64,000 nt of DNA from Paenibacillus allorhizosphaerae (GCF_910594985.1 NZ_CAJVCE010000018.1:62001-126000); one strand, 5' to 3'; shown: positions 54,077-63,605, numbered from the stretch's first letter. Numbers and translations: made by a program. The notes: generated by a model not told the origin, from the sequence alone.

Positions 54077-54946
54077 ATGGCGATTAATAAGCAGTCGCAC
54101 AATGAGCGGCGGAAACCCGCTACGCATCTGGTAACGGGAGGTGGAGGCGTTAAACTGCATGTCGAGGAATTCGGTGCTGTTCATGGCCGACCGCTCCTGT
54201 TTATTCACGGAGGATCACAGTGCCGCTTATGCTGGAACATGCAAATTCATTCAGAGCTCGCATCGGATTTCAGGCTGGTAACTATGGATTTGCGCGGCCA
54301 TGGACTTTCGGAAAAGCCGAAAGACGGGTATGGAGATGCTCGGCTGTGGGCTGAGGATATTCACGCTGTCATTAAGCAGCTTCATCTAATGCAGCCGGTT
54401 TTAGTCGGTTGGTCGTTCGCGGGAATACCAATTCTTGATTATATCCGTGTTTATGGGGAGAAAGAGATTGGAGGCATCCATTTTGTCGGAGCTATAACCC
54501 GACTCGGCAGAGAAGCTTCAATGGCTGATTTGGGCAGCGCTACGCTACAATTTTCAACAAGCATCTTTTCCGATGAACCCATGGTAAGAGTAAATGCTCT
54601 GGATCAGTGGTTAAAGCAGTGTGTTCATCATAAAGCGCTGACTCCGGAGGAACACTATTTCTTTCTCGGATGCAATGTAATCGTTCCGAGTTACGTTCAT
54701 CAAGGAATCTTTAATAGACATGTAACGAATGATGATCTATTAGCCTCACTTACCAAGCCGGTTCTGATCACGCAAGGAATGCATGATCGAACCGTCAATC
54801 CAGCAGTAGCGCGAAGAATCGTTGAAATCACTCCAAATTCCAGATTATCGCTATATGAAGAGGCAGGACATGCCGTCTTCTGGGATCAACCGGAACGGTT
54901 TAATCTTGAACTGAGGGACTTCGTACAGTCGTTAAAATTGAGCTAA
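54077..54946 (+). CDS. Alpha/beta-fold hydrolase
   Basis: 289 residues. Oxyanion block PLLFIHGGSQCRLCW, TMDLRGHGLSEKP, nucleophile Ser in VGWSFAGIP (GxSxG), acid Asp in GMHDRTVNP and His in EAGHAVFWDQP. GGAGGGGG lies about 8 bases before the ATG. It could be an esterase, haloperoxidase-like or C-C hydrolase; the subfamily cannot be set by eye. Its LysR neighbour is divergent; a terminator follows directly. Confidence 0.9.
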   Translation: MAINKQSHNERRKPATHLVTGGGGVKLHVEEFGAVHGRPLLFIHGGSQCRLCWNMQIHSELASDFRLVTMDLRGHGLSEKPKDGYGDARLWAEDIHAVIKQLHLMQPVLVGWSFAGIPILDYIRVYGEKEIGGIHFVGAITRLGREASMADLGSATLQFSTSIFSDEPMVRVNALDQWLKQCVHHKALTPEEHYFFLGCNVIVPSYVHQGIFNRHVTNDDLLASLTKPVLITQGMHDRTVNPAVARRIVEITPNSRLSLYEEAGHAVFWDQPERFNLELRDFVQSLKLS

Positions 54947-54970
54947 AGGGAACGATAGTTCAATACCAAA

Positions 54971-54996
54971 ACGGCTGCCGCGGGGCAGCCGTCATT
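54971..54996 (+). terminator. Hairpin terminator
   Basis: ACGGCTGCC / GGCAGCCGT (9 bp, perfect) with a 4-base loop, 24 bases after the hydrolase stop codon; CATT follows rather than a T-run. Confidence 0.65.
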
Positions 54997-55113
54997 GCGT
55001 TAACGGGAGGATAGTCTGGAAATTTAGTCCATGTTAAAATATGGATGTATAATCCATTAAATCAAGAAGATTGGTCGTGACAATTCTTGGGGGTAACTTG
55101 GGGGTAAATATGC

Positions 55114-55284
55114 ATGGAGACAGACAAGGTGAAAGTTCGATTATATAATCCTAATGGAGATTTTATGATAGGAGAGTTTATCTTGCACGAAGAGTCTCCT
55201 GAGAACCCAGAAATGGTACTTATAGAATTTTTCTTTGTGAATAGGATAGTAAACAGTGAAAGTGTAAACTTTTTTACTGCATGA
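55114..55284 (+). CDS. Small 56-residue protein
   Basis: ATG 55114 lies about 7 bases after GGGGGTAA, which itself occurs twice in tandem (55087-55107). The product has a normal amino-acid mix (VKVRLYNPNGDFMIGEFILH, then EESPENPEMVLIEFF) with no membrane helix, which looks like real protein rather than noise. I do not recognise the family. The rest of the 590-base gap (54997-55113, 55285-55535) contains a GC-rich hairpin-like stretch near 55373-55404 and no other ORF. Confidence 0.45.
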   Translation: METDKVKVRLYNPNGDFMIGEFILHEESPENPEMVLIEFFFVNRIVNSESVNFFTA

Positions 55285-55535
55285 TTTAGTATAAGAAGGT
55301 GTGCTGGGAAATTCCTTATTTTGATAAGACCAGACCGAATTATCAAATTATTAGCTGATGTAATGAAAGCAGGGGCGCTGCGGCTACGGCTGGGCGCTTT
55401 TATTATGGTTTGAAATGAAATTCGTTTTCTTTATGTGAATTATTTTTCTTGTTATAAATTACTACCTCGTGCTACACTGTTTCCATAATCTCTCATTGAT
55501 GGTCCAAAATATGGATACAAGGTGGTGATCCGTGC

Positions 55536-56411
55536 TTGTCAGCTCAGCTGCGCATCGGTGTTGTCGGCGTTTATCATGAAACGAACACGTTCGCTCCGGG
55601 CATTACGCAATGGAAAGATTTTCGCCATTGTTTCACAGCCGGCAAAGAGGCATTTATGTCCTTGTTCCTGCACACTCGTACAACCATGGGGGGAGTGATT
55701 GACGCTGCCAATCAATGGAACATTCAGCTTGTTCCGGGAGTGTATGCTTCAGCAACACCAGGCGGAATCGTATCTGCCGAGGCGGCGCAACGAATTCTGG
55801 AGCAGCTGCCGGCGTCTATTGAACCAGGGCTGGACGGACTGGTTGTCATCCTTCATGGAGCTATGGTGTCGGAGCAGCACTGCGATATGGAAGTCGCCTT
55901 ATTGGAAGCTATCCGGGCCGTCGTTGGCCAGGAACTCCCGATTGCGGCTACGGTGGATTTGCATGCCAATCTTGGAACCGAAATGTCTGCATTATGCAGC
56001 CTGTTGGTAGGATACGATAGATACCCGCATATTGATGCGTACGAGCGCGGAATGGAAGCCGTTGACTTGTTGTTGCGTCACCTAAACGGGGAGATTAAGC
56101 CGAGAATGGCTATTGCCAGGCCGAATATGTTGGTGGTTCCGCAAACGATGATTACCACGGAAGGCGTTATGAAGAGCCAGCCGGGACCTGTCTTTCATCT
56201 TATGTTTATCGATCAATCGGAAGTCTCCGACTTCGATACGTTCCAACTTCGCGATACACAGCTTTATACCCGATTTGCCGAAGAAATGCTGAATGCCGGG
56301 ATTCTGGTCCGGCCTAATGGGCTGTGGTATGTATCGGCTGCCCATGGAGAAGCGGAAGTAAGAGAAACGCTGGATGCGGTGGAGCGGGTTGCAATGCGAA
56401 TAGCCCCATAA
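55536..56411 (+). pseudogene. In-frame chimera: M81 metallopeptidase head and class III aminotransferase tail
   Basis: 291 codons. The first 215 or so are the N-terminal domain of an M81/MlrC-type protein: GVYHETNTFAPG (zinc His), VILHGAMVSE, TVDLHANLGTEM and GYDRYPHIDAYERG. After TEGVMKSQPGPVFHLMF the sequence becomes the C terminus of a glutamate-1-semialdehyde-aminotransferase-like protein: LRDTQLYTRFAEEMLNAGIL, then VSAAHGEAEVRETLDAVE. Complete M81 proteins have about 490 residues. Both halves lie in one frame, so a hybrid protein could be made, but the aminotransferase PLP lysine is absent and the M81 C-terminal half is lost. TTG start after AAGGTGGTGA. Confidence 0.75.
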
Positions 56412-56421
56412 TACGCGAGAA

Positions 56422-57264
56422 GTGAGGTGGATGCAGTTGCAGTCTGTTAGCGTCAGGTTAACGGCACCGCACTCTTTTACATCCGGGATTGAAGGACCTG
56501 CCTGTGATGTGCAGGGAAATGTATACGCCGTGAATTACGCCAGAAGGCATACGATAGGGAAAGTTACACCTGAAGGAAACGGCAGTCTTTTCCTGGAGCT
56601 TCCGGAGGGTGCGACCGGCAATGCTATTCGCTTCAACCGCTCTGGCCATATGTACATAGCTGATTACTCAGGTCACCGCATTCTGAAAGTGGATATGATG
56701 ACGAAGCAAATATCGATATTTGCCGAGGAACCGAGAATGAATCAGCCTAATGACTTGGCCGTTACGAGGAACGAAACGTGGTTTGCCAGTGATCCGAACT
56801 GGAAGCAAGGGAACGGAAGGCTTTGGCGAATCGGCCCCAGCGGCAACTGCGAGCTGCTGGAAACAGGTATGGGAACCACGAATGGCATCGAGGTGAGCTA
56901 CGACGAACGGACGTTGTATGTGAATGAAACATTGCAGCGGAGAATATGGAAATATGATTTGTCTGAAAAGAAGGAGATTGGCAACAAGCGGCTGTTTTAT
57001 GAATTCGCCGACTACGGTTTGGATGGGATGCGCTGCGATATGGCAGGCAATGTATATGTTACCCGGCATGGAAAAGGAACGGTTGCCGTCCTATCCCCGG
57101 AGGGCGTACTGGTCGGGGAGGTTGCATTGAACGGCAAGCTGTGCACGAATGTCACGTTCGGCGGTATCGATGGACGCACCTGCTATGTCACGGTTGCCGA
57201 TACCGGAGCTATTGAAAGCTTCCGAACGGACATCGCAGGACGCTGCTGGGCTCTCTGGAAATAG
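56422..57264 (+). CDS. SMP-30/gluconolactonase-family protein
   Basis: 280 residues from GTG 56422; the best ribosome site (GAGGTGG, 56424-56430) would instead favour TTG 56437. Six-bladed propeller with the metal-binding signs of the family: SGIEGPACDVQGNVYAVNYA (Glu ligand), GNAIRFNRSGHMYIADYSGH, MNQPNDLAVTRN (Asn ligand) and GTTNGIEVSYDERTLYVNET (Asn and Glu), and DGMRCDMAGNVYVT (Asp ligand). Probably hydrolyses a sugar lactone formed by a dehydrogenase in this cluster. Cytoplasmic. Confidence 0.88.
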   Translation: MRWMQLQSVSVRLTAPHSFTSGIEGPACDVQGNVYAVNYARRHTIGKVTPEGNGSLFLELPEGATGNAIRFNRSGHMYIADYSGHRILKVDMMTKQISIFAEEPRMNQPNDLAVTRNETWFASDPNWKQGNGRLWRIGPSGNCELLETGMGTTNGIEVSYDERTLYVNETLQRRIWKYDLSEKKEIGNKRLFYEFADYGLDGMRCDMAGNVYVTRHGKGTVAVLSPEGVLVGEVALNGKLCTNVTFGGIDGRTCYVTVADTGAIESFRTDIAGRCWALWK

Positions 57265-57286
57265 ACGTGGAAGGAGTGATTTTAGG

Positions 57287-57679
57287 ATGCTTCAGAAGAA
57301 ACAATCGATTGCGACCCAAGAGGGCTCTGGACTGCCTTTTTCCTCCGCTATAGCGGCGGGAGGCTTCGTATTCGTATCCGGTCAAGGAGGGCTTGATCCC
57401 GCTACCGGCCGAGTTGTCGGACCGGATTTAAAGACTCAAACCGTACAGACGCTCGATAACATTCAACGTATTTTGCAGGAGGCGGGTGCTGCGTTGGAGG
57501 ATGTGGTCAAAGTGAATGTGTATTTAAAGGAACGGGCCCTCTACGATGAATTCAATCAGGTGTATGGAAGCTATTTTTCATACCCCTATCCGGCAAGGAC
57601 AACCATCTATTGCGATTTAAATTATGATATATTGGTAGAAATCGATGCAATGGCTCTCTCCCCCAAGAGACAAACTTAA
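57287..57679 (+). CDS. RidA (YjgF/UK114) family protein
   Basis: 130 residues from ATG 57287 with AAGGAG about 10 bases upstream. Family marks: GLPFSSAIAAGGFVFVSGQG, TQTVQTLDNIQRILQEAGAA, VVKVNVYLKE and YPARTTIYCDL (with the family-typical Arg, at PARTT). RidA members hydrolyse reactive enamines/imines from PLP enzymes; some act in specific catabolic routes. The adjacent aminotransferase fragment fits an imine-forming step that has since been lost. Operon gene after SMP-30. Confidence 0.92.
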   Translation: MLQKKQSIATQEGSGLPFSSAIAAGGFVFVSGQGGLDPATGRVVGPDLKTQTVQTLDNIQRILQEAGAALEDVVKVNVYLKERALYDEFNQVYGSYFSYPYPARTTIYCDLNYDILVEIDAMALSPKRQT

Positions 57680-57688
57680 ACCATAAGG

Positions 57689-58324
57689 ATGATTGATGCT
57701 GCAATGACGACGGAACGTTATATTTATCGGTGCATGCGGGTACCTTCAGGGCAGGATGATATCCACTGGAACTCCTTGCCGACGCTTGAATTGGTAGATT
57801 CCCCGACAGGAGAGCAACCCGCGCTTCGTACTTTCGTGCAAAGCTGCTGGGATAGCCGCGCTGTATATTTCCGCTTCAAGTGCCAGGATGATTTCGTTAT
57901 CTCGACGTTTACCGACAGGGACGATCCACTCTATGAGCAGGACGTCGTGGAAATCTTCATAGATGAAACGGGGATGGGAACGCACTATAAAGAAATTGAG
58001 GTTAGCCCGAACAATGTTATTTTCGATGCACTCGTTACCAACCATAACTACACGAAACCGGGCGGACGGTTGGATGTGGACACCTCATGGAATATGGAAG
58101 GCTTGCAGACGTCCGTAACCCCGACCGACGGTGGTTTTCACTATCAGATAACGATGCCGTTTAGCCAATTCAGTGTCATGCCCGACGGCGGGGATTGCTG
58201 GCGAATCAACTTTTACCGAATCGATCAGGAGAAGTCCGGAACAAGGCACTATTGCGCTTGGTCTCCTACCTACCATCCTTCATTCCATGTTTCGGAGAGG
58301 TTCGGTACTTTATTATTTGATTAA
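57689..58324 (+). CDS. CBM9-like carbohydrate-binding protein
   Basis: 211 residues from ATG 57689, or 206 from ATG 57704. The pattern VQSCWDSRAVYFRFKCQDDF, YEQDVVEIFIDE and YKEIEVSPNNVIFDA, followed by WRINFYRID and SWSPT-like CAWSPTYHPSFH, is that of the CBM9-like domain found alone or on xylanases. No signal peptide is visible, so it seems to be cytoplasmic, unusual for a binding module. In such clusters stand-alone CBM9-like proteins have no established role. Confidence 0.82.
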   Translation: MIDAAMTTERYIYRCMRVPSGQDDIHWNSLPTLELVDSPTGEQPALRTFVQSCWDSRAVYFRFKCQDDFVISTFTDRDDPLYEQDVVEIFIDETGMGTHYKEIEVSPNNVIFDALVTNHNYTKPGGRLDVDTSWNMEGLQTSVTPTDGGFHYQITMPFSQFSVMPDGGDCWRINFYRIDQEKSGTRHYCAWSPTYHPSFHVSERFGTLLFD

Positions 58325-58338
58325 AGGAAGGAAGCTGC

Positions 58339-59127
58339 ATGTCGACAACGGACAAAACGAATCCTACGGTCAAGTCGGCCGATCGCGTGTTAGACATATT
58401 TGAATTATTTGCAGAAGCCGAAGTGCAGGAGTTAAGCTTGATGGACATTTCCCGTCGGTTGGAGCTTCCGACGAGCAGTGTTTTTAAAATCCTTCATAAT
58501 CTCGTTCATCGGGGCTACCTGGAGAAGGATGAGAACGGGAAGATGTTTCGTCTCGGCTATAAAATTTTCCAGATCGGAGCGAAATATGCTCAGCATACGA
58601 GCTTAACGACGGAGTTTCAGCATGTTGCGCAACAGATCGTCTCGGAAGTGAATGAGGCCGTTTATTTATCGATCCGGAGCGGTCGAAACATTCTATACAT
58701 TGCAGAGAAGCAAAGCACGCATCCGGTACGCTTCGTATCCCATCTGGGCATGCAACTGCCTCTCCACACAACGGCGATGGGAAAGTTGTTCTTAAGCACA
58801 TTAAGTGGGGATAAGTTAGAGGAACTATACAGGGAGTCCGATTTGCTGGGGCTTCTAACCGATACGACGATTTCCGAATGGAATGTGCTGACGGAGCATC
58901 TGCAGGAAATTCGTCGAACTGGGGTTGCATTCAGTAACGGGGAAGCGGTGCAAGGCGTTCGCTGCGTAGCCGCGCCCATAGTGAATGCCAATCAAGAGAT
59001 GATTGCCGCGATGAGCATTTCCATCCCTACGTCGCGGTGGAAAGAAGAGACTTGGAGCCAAATGACGGAGCTGGTCGTGCAAGCTGCCAAGAAACTCAGC
59101 TGGATACACTATTACCAGCCCGGTTAA
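58339..59127 (+). CDS. IclR-family transcriptional regulator
   Basis: 262 residues. N-terminal winged HTH (SADRVLDIFELFAEAEVQEL, LMDISRRLELPTSSVFKIL) and a GAF-like effector domain ending with GVRCVAAPIVNANQEMIAAM and SIPTSRW, typical of the family. AAAGGAAGG upstream. It follows the CBM9-like gene by 14 bases and a terminator follows it, so it is the last gene of the 55.5-59.1 kb unit and likely regulates it. Confidence 0.93.
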   Translation: MSTTDKTNPTVKSADRVLDIFELFAEAEVQELSLMDISRRLELPTSSVFKILHNLVHRGYLEKDENGKMFRLGYKIFQIGAKYAQHTSLTTEFQHVAQQIVSEVNEAVYLSIRSGRNILYIAEKQSTHPVRFVSHLGMQLPLHTTAMGKLFLSTLSGDKLEELYRESDLLGLLTDTTISEWNVLTEHLQEIRRTGVAFSNGEAVQGVRCVAAPIVNANQEMIAAMSISIPTSRWKEETWSQMTELVVQAAKKLSWIHYYQPG

Positions 59128-59134
59128 TTGATCA

Positions 59135-59175
59135 AAACGTGAAGGAGCCTAATTGCAGGTTCCTCACGTTTTTTG
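59135..59175 (+). terminator. Rho-independent terminator
   Basis: AACGTGA and TCACGTT outer arms with inner GGAGCC / GGTTCC, then six T residues, 8 bases after the IclR stop codon. Confidence 0.85.
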
Positions 59176-59197
59176 TTGTCCGGCGCAGCTCTTTTGC

Positions 59198-60079
59198 CTA
59201 ACCATCGATAAATTGCTTTCGGAGCTCTAAGGGGGTGAAGCCGTTCATCTCTTTAAACACTTTGTCAAAATAATTGACATTGCAAAAACCGGTGCGTTCC
59301 GCTATTTGTGTAATCGTTAGGTCGTGCTGAATCAACAACCGCTTGGCCATATCTACACGGTAGCGATTGATGTAGTTCATAGGGGTGACACTCGTGACCT
59401 TCTTAAAGAAGCGGGTGAAGTGAAAAGGGCTCATATTCACTAGCGAACCAAGCGTATCGGTATAAATCTTTTGGGCGTAGCTGGATTCTATATGCTCGAG
59501 GGCGGGCTTCAAGCGTTTATATTGGGCAAAGTGTTTGCTCAAATCTTTGGACAGGCATTGTTCTTGTTGAAAGCTTCGGAGCAAGGGGATCATCATTTGG
59601 TACAGGGACGACTTGATGATGAGCTCGCAACCGATGTCTTGGGCTAAGTATTCGCGGTAAGCAGCTTCGAAGTGAAAGCGGAGCTCGCTCCATAACAGAT
59701 GAGAGGGCAAAAACGGTTCATGAATAGGAGCAGAATGAAGAAATCGTGAGTATAGATGCTGGGACTCGGAATTCTCAAATGACCCGGCCAATAAGGACAT
59801 GTCGAATATCATGCCGCGGATCGTACTGCTTGTCCCATGTAAGGATTGCATCGAATGAATTTTGCAGCTGTTAATAAATACAATGGCTGGTGCGCTCGTT
59901 ACAAACGTGCGGTTGTCAATATGGATCTGAACGTCTCCTTCAGTAACCTGAATGAATTCCAAGTGCTCGTGCCAGTGAGGCCTTACCAGATGAAAGCAGC
60001 TTTTGACTTCTGTCATACGCAATGGGAAGCGCTTACCTTCGAAAGGTTCGATCTTCTTCACAGCATCCAATGCAGCCAC
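59198..60079 (-). CDS. AraC-family regulator with cupin sensor
   Basis: 293 residues. N-terminal AraC-binding cupin (HLVRPHWHEHLEFIQVTEGD with two His that may bind metal, residues about 30-50) and C-terminal double HTH (TLGSLVNMSPFHFTRFFKKV, ITQIAERTGFCNVNYFDKVF and LRKQF). Its start lies 165 bases from the divergent glycoside-hydrolase gene at 60244, and it probably controls that set. An imperfect AT-rich gap between them should hold the operator. Confidence 0.9.
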   Translation of the reverse strand: MAALDAVKKIEPFEGKRFPLRMTEVKSCFHLVRPHWHEHLEFIQVTEGDVQIHIDNRTFVTSAPAIVFINSCKIHSMQSLHGTSSTIRGMIFDMSLLAGSFENSESQHLYSRFLHSAPIHEPFLPSHLLWSELRFHFEAAYREYLAQDIGCELIIKSSLYQMMIPLLRSFQQEQCLSKDLSKHFAQYKRLKPALEHIESSYAQKIYTDTLGSLVNMSPFHFTRFFKKVTSVTPMNYINRYRVDMAKRLLIQHDLTITQIAERTGFCNVNYFDKVFKEMNGFTPLELRKQFIDG

Positions 60080-60243
60080 CGCCTTATGACTCTGATGATA
60101 CTAAGTATACCACAGCCTATTGGATACCGTAACGACGAAAAGAGCAAAATCATGCAACGAAAGCGCAGATTGTTCTATAGAAGGCGCACTCTTCATTGCG
60201 CATAATAGAAGCAATATTAATCATTTGCAGGGGAGAGAGCCAT

Positions 60244-62004
60244 TTGACGAACTTGATGCAGCTGCATGTTGAAAAACATTTGCCCAATCTGTGGAAAGAG
60301 GGAGCTTTGTTTGCTTTTTCGGGATATGATGGACCGACGGAATCCAGGTCTCAATTCGTTGCTACGCTAGGGGCGTCCGGATACAGCTTATTGTTCCATA
60401 CACCCCAGCGGAGAATGCTGACATTCGAAGCTTCCCAACCCGGCGACGTTAGAATTGCAACGGGGGATGTGCTGCTGACCGAGTTAGAGGATGGAGAGAT
60501 TCTGGCTGTATATCATAGCTGGCATACACTAATTGGGCTTGCCCCTTTGACTTTCAATTTGGACTTAAGCTTCGAGAAGAGTGATGAAGGTACTGCATGG
60601 ACCGATAACAACCAATTCATTACGGAGGCGACGAACGGTCAAGGTGCTGTCGTACTGATCAGAGATAGGGAACGATGGGCGCTGGCCTACGGTAAGCAAG
60701 TTTAGGAGGCCGTATGCCGTGCGTTGGAGGGACTGGCATATGACGCTCTGGAGACAGCTGAGGAAAGGCTGCGATTTTATCGTCATATTCCGAAGCTTGC
60801 CGATCCTGCCGAACAGCAGCTATTAAATAAGTGCTTTAGCGTTATGAAAGTCAATACACTTGCTTCAGAAGGAACGATCAAGCAGCGCTGGTCCACTCCG
60901 GACCGTGTTCCCCACCAAGCGATGTGGCTGTGGGACTCCGTTTTCCATACCTTGGCCATGAACAAGCTTGATCCGCTGCTTTCCTGGGATTTCCTTAAAT
61001 CCGTACTGGATACGCAGCAGGAGAGCGGTATGATCCCCCACATGACCAAAGTGGACGGATCCGGCTCAAGCATCACGCAGCCCCCTCTGCTAGCTTGGGG
61101 AGTATGGGAAAATTACTGTCATACGAAGCAGCGCCTCCATTTGCAATACGCTCTTCCTATTCTGGAACGATATATGACTTGGAATTTATCGAATCGGGAC
61201 CGCAACGGCAACGGGTTGTTGGAATGGATGATTGAAGGCAATCCGCTGTGCCGCTCCGGTGAATCCGGTATGGATAATTCTCCAAGGTTTGACCGAGCAG
61301 CAGTATTGGATGCAGTCGATTTCTCCGTATTTGCCGCTCGGGACGCCGATTTTATTGCTTTAATAGCTGAAGAACTGGAGGATCCGGAAACAGCCAAGCA
61401 TTGGAAGGAAAAAGCCTCCTATATAAGCCGACAAATTGAAGCTTTACTGTGGGATGAAGGGGAAGGATTTTATTTCGACAGGGATATGGACGGTAATATG
61501 TCCCAGGTGAGGGCGGTAAGCGGGTTCATGCCCTTGCTGCTAAACCAAACAATGCCTATAGAACGCATAGAGCGGTTGATAAAGAACTTGTATGATCCAC
61601 AGCATTTTCGAACGAAATATCCTATCGCATCGACGGCAGTATCCGAGGCAACTTATGGCACCGACATGTGGAGAGGTCCTGTATGGATCAATATGAACTA
61701 TCTTGTATACACGGGATTGATAAAGCAGGGAAGGGCTGAAGATGCGAAGCAACTCGCTTCGGTGACAATCGGGATGGTACGGAACTACTATGAGCAGTAC
61801 GGTGTCATTTTTGAATATTACGATTCTTATGACCAGGTTCCCCCTCCGGCATGCTATAGAAAAGGCCCACCGTCAGCGACCTATGACATACGGCGGAAAA
61901 TGGATGTAATCCGCGATTATCATTGGTCCGCTTCACTTACCGCCTGCTTGATGATGGAAACGAGCCAGAGGGTAGAGGAAGCTGCATCAGATGGGAAAAT
62001 CTAG
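60244..62004 (+). pseudogene. GH63/MGH1-like glycoside hydrolase interrupted by an in-frame amber
   Basis: TTG 60244 lies 5 bases after GGGGAGAGAG. Codons 1-153 form an N-terminal beta domain. TAG at 60703-60705 stops the frame after AYGKQV. With that codon ignored, the same frame continues without a break through EAVCRALEGLAYDALETAEE to 62004. The second part is an (alpha/alpha)6 barrel of the MGH1/GH63 kind: PHQAMWLWDSVFHTLAMNK, GMDNSPRFD (candidate acid Asp), WRGPVWINMNY and VIFEYYDSYDQVPPPACYRK (candidate base Glu). A total of about 586 codons fits the family. A TTG at 60724 could restart translation but has no ribosome site. Confidence 0.82.
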
Positions 62005-62058
62005 GTCCGAGAACCGGCGTTTGAGAAAGAATATAAATATTACATAGGAGGAGTGGCG

Positions 62059-62817
62059 GTGGGCCCGTTAAGTGGAAAAGTGATTCACATTACAGGGGCG
62101 TTAGGCAAGCTCGGATTGTCTGCGGTCAGAATCTTCCTGGAGAGAGGAGCCGTCGTCGTTGCCAGCGATCTGGCCACCCCGGAGTCCGCTGCCCTCCAAC
62201 TGAGCGATGCAGTCGATGACAGCGTACTTCAAGACCAGCTCCTGTATATTCGGTTGGATGCGCGTGATGAATCCCAAATCCAGCTAGCCATGCAAACGAT
62301 TCAAGCACATTGGGGACGGTTGGACGGATTGTACCACAACGCATATACCCAAATATATAAACCGGCTCTGGATCTGTCATTAGCGGAATGGAATGAAGTC
62401 CTAGTCGGAACTTTGACAAGCACGTTTCTGATGAATAAATATTCGCTCCCTCTCATGATAGAATCGGGCGGTGGTGCTATATTGAACACTTCCTCTGTGT
62501 TAAGTCATAGGGTCAAACGGACCTGTCTTGCCTATGGAGCGGCCAAAGCGGGTGTAAATCAGATGACCCGCGTAATAGCTGCCGATTACGCAGACAAAGG
62601 CATTCGGGCGAATGCACTGCTTCCCGGAGATATTAAGACCGATAAAGCTCAAGCCGCCATGCCGCTTTCCTTCCGGGAATCCGTAGCCAAGCAGACGCCG
62701 CTAGGAAGATCGGGGACACCGGAGGAAGTGTCGGAGCTGGCTGCATTTCTGCTCTCCGATGCGGCTTCGTATGTTACAGGCGCTCTCATAACAGTGGATG
62801 GAGGCTTCTCCTTATGA
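62059..62817 (+). CDS. Short-chain dehydrogenase/reductase
   Basis: 252 residues from GTG 62059, 7 bases after AGGAGG; GTG 62053 would be too close to it. NAD(P) motif TGALGKLGLSA, Asp in LDARDESQ, the catalytic Ser in LNTSSVL, and Tyr159 and Lys163 in AYGAAKAG. The C terminus SYVTGALITVDGGFSL is the classic SDR end. Oxidises or reduces a hydroxy or keto group, probably of a sugar or sugar acid. It overlaps the next gene as ATGA. Confidence 0.93.
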   Translation: MGPLSGKVIHITGALGKLGLSAVRIFLERGAVVVASDLATPESAALQLSDAVDDSVLQDQLLYIRLDARDESQIQLAMQTIQAHWGRLDGLYHNAYTQIYKPALDLSLAEWNEVLVGTLTSTFLMNKYSLPLMIESGGGAILNTSSVLSHRVKRTCLAYGAAKAGVNQMTRVIAADYADKGIRANALLPGDIKTDKAQAAMPLSFRESVAKQTPLGRSGTPEEVSELAAFLLSDAASYVTGALITVDGGFSL

Positions 62818-63605
62818 ACAACGACTTCTTGTTTCATTATCAGACACGAGAGACGTTAAACCTCCATGCAGCGGAAGGATATGCCGTAGTCGTTCCTTTA
62901 GCCGCTACGGAACAGCATGGACCGCATCTGCCGGTTTTTACCGATAGCATCGTATGTGAGAACATTGCGCTGGAAGCCTGCAGGAAAGCGTCAGAGTCCA
63001 TGAAGCTGCTGCTGACCCCGACATTAACCATCGGCTGCTCGCAGCACCATTTGGCTTTTGGCGGCACGCTATCTTTCACCTCTTCAACCTATCTTCTTAT
63101 GCTGAATGAGATTGGCGAGAGCTTAGTAAGCGGAGGGTTCCGCAAGATCATCTTTCTGAACGCACATGGTGGCAATGAACAATTGATGCATCAAACTGCT
63201 CAAGATTTGGCGGTTAAGCATGCGATTTGGACGGCATCCGCATCCTACTGGAGCTTATCGAGGAGCGCTCTTTACGAGCAGAATGCTCAGGAGATGGGGA
63301 TGGTTCCGGGCCACGCGGGGGGATTCGAGGCTTCTTTGATCGCATCGCTCGCACCGCAATTGGTTCGCGGCGGAGCTTCCGCAGATTCGCAGCATCCGCA
63401 GCGGTCTTGGATAAACGCAGGCCCGGCCGGCACTTTTATCGGGAAGCACGGCCAACTGACGGGAGCACAGGGGTACACGGATTCCATCCTTCCGGCTGAT
63501 GCTGCCAAGGGCACTCAGTACTTACACGCCATTATTGAATCGACGGCAAGTTGGCTCGTACAAGTGGGCAACTGGATGAATGAAGGGGTGGAAGGTGAAG
63601 CATGA
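62814..63605 (+). CDS. Creatininase-family amidohydrolase
   Basis: 263 residues. Family motifs: LAATEQHGPHLPVFTDS (metal Glu and His), FLNAHGGNEQLM and GMVPGHAGGFEASLIASL (Glu ligand). Creatininase-family members open cyclic amides or hydrolyse formamides (creatininase, FAPy hydrolase, MftE-type peptidase); some act on lactams or lactones. It lies between SDR and an uncharacterised gene, coupled to both by overlapping ATGA, so it belongs to the same pathway. Confidence 0.92.
   Translation: MNNDFLFHYQTRETLNLHAAEGYAVVVPLAATEQHGPHLPVFTDSIVCENIALEACRKASESMKLLLTPTLTIGCSQHHLAFGGTLSFTSSTYLLMLNEIGESLVSGGFRKIIFLNAHGGNEQLMHQTAQDLAVKHAIWTASASYWSLSRSALYEQNAQEMGMVPGHAGGFEASLIASLAPQLVRGGASADSQHPQRSWINAGPAGTFIGKHGQLTGAQGYTDSILPADAAKGTQYLHAIIESTASWLVQVGNWMNEGVEGEA

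Noticed and set aside
55087-55107. Tandem TTGGGGGTAA repeat as a possible attachment site
   Set aside because: No integrase or tRNA gene is nearby and the repeat is only 10 bases; more likely a duplicated ribosome-site region for the 56-residue ORF.
27359-60705. The two premature stops are both TAG, raising the idea of amber recoding
   Set aside because: Many intact genes here end in TAG (2337, 17488, 30740, 48529), so TAG works as a normal stop. Two cases are not enough to suggest suppression.
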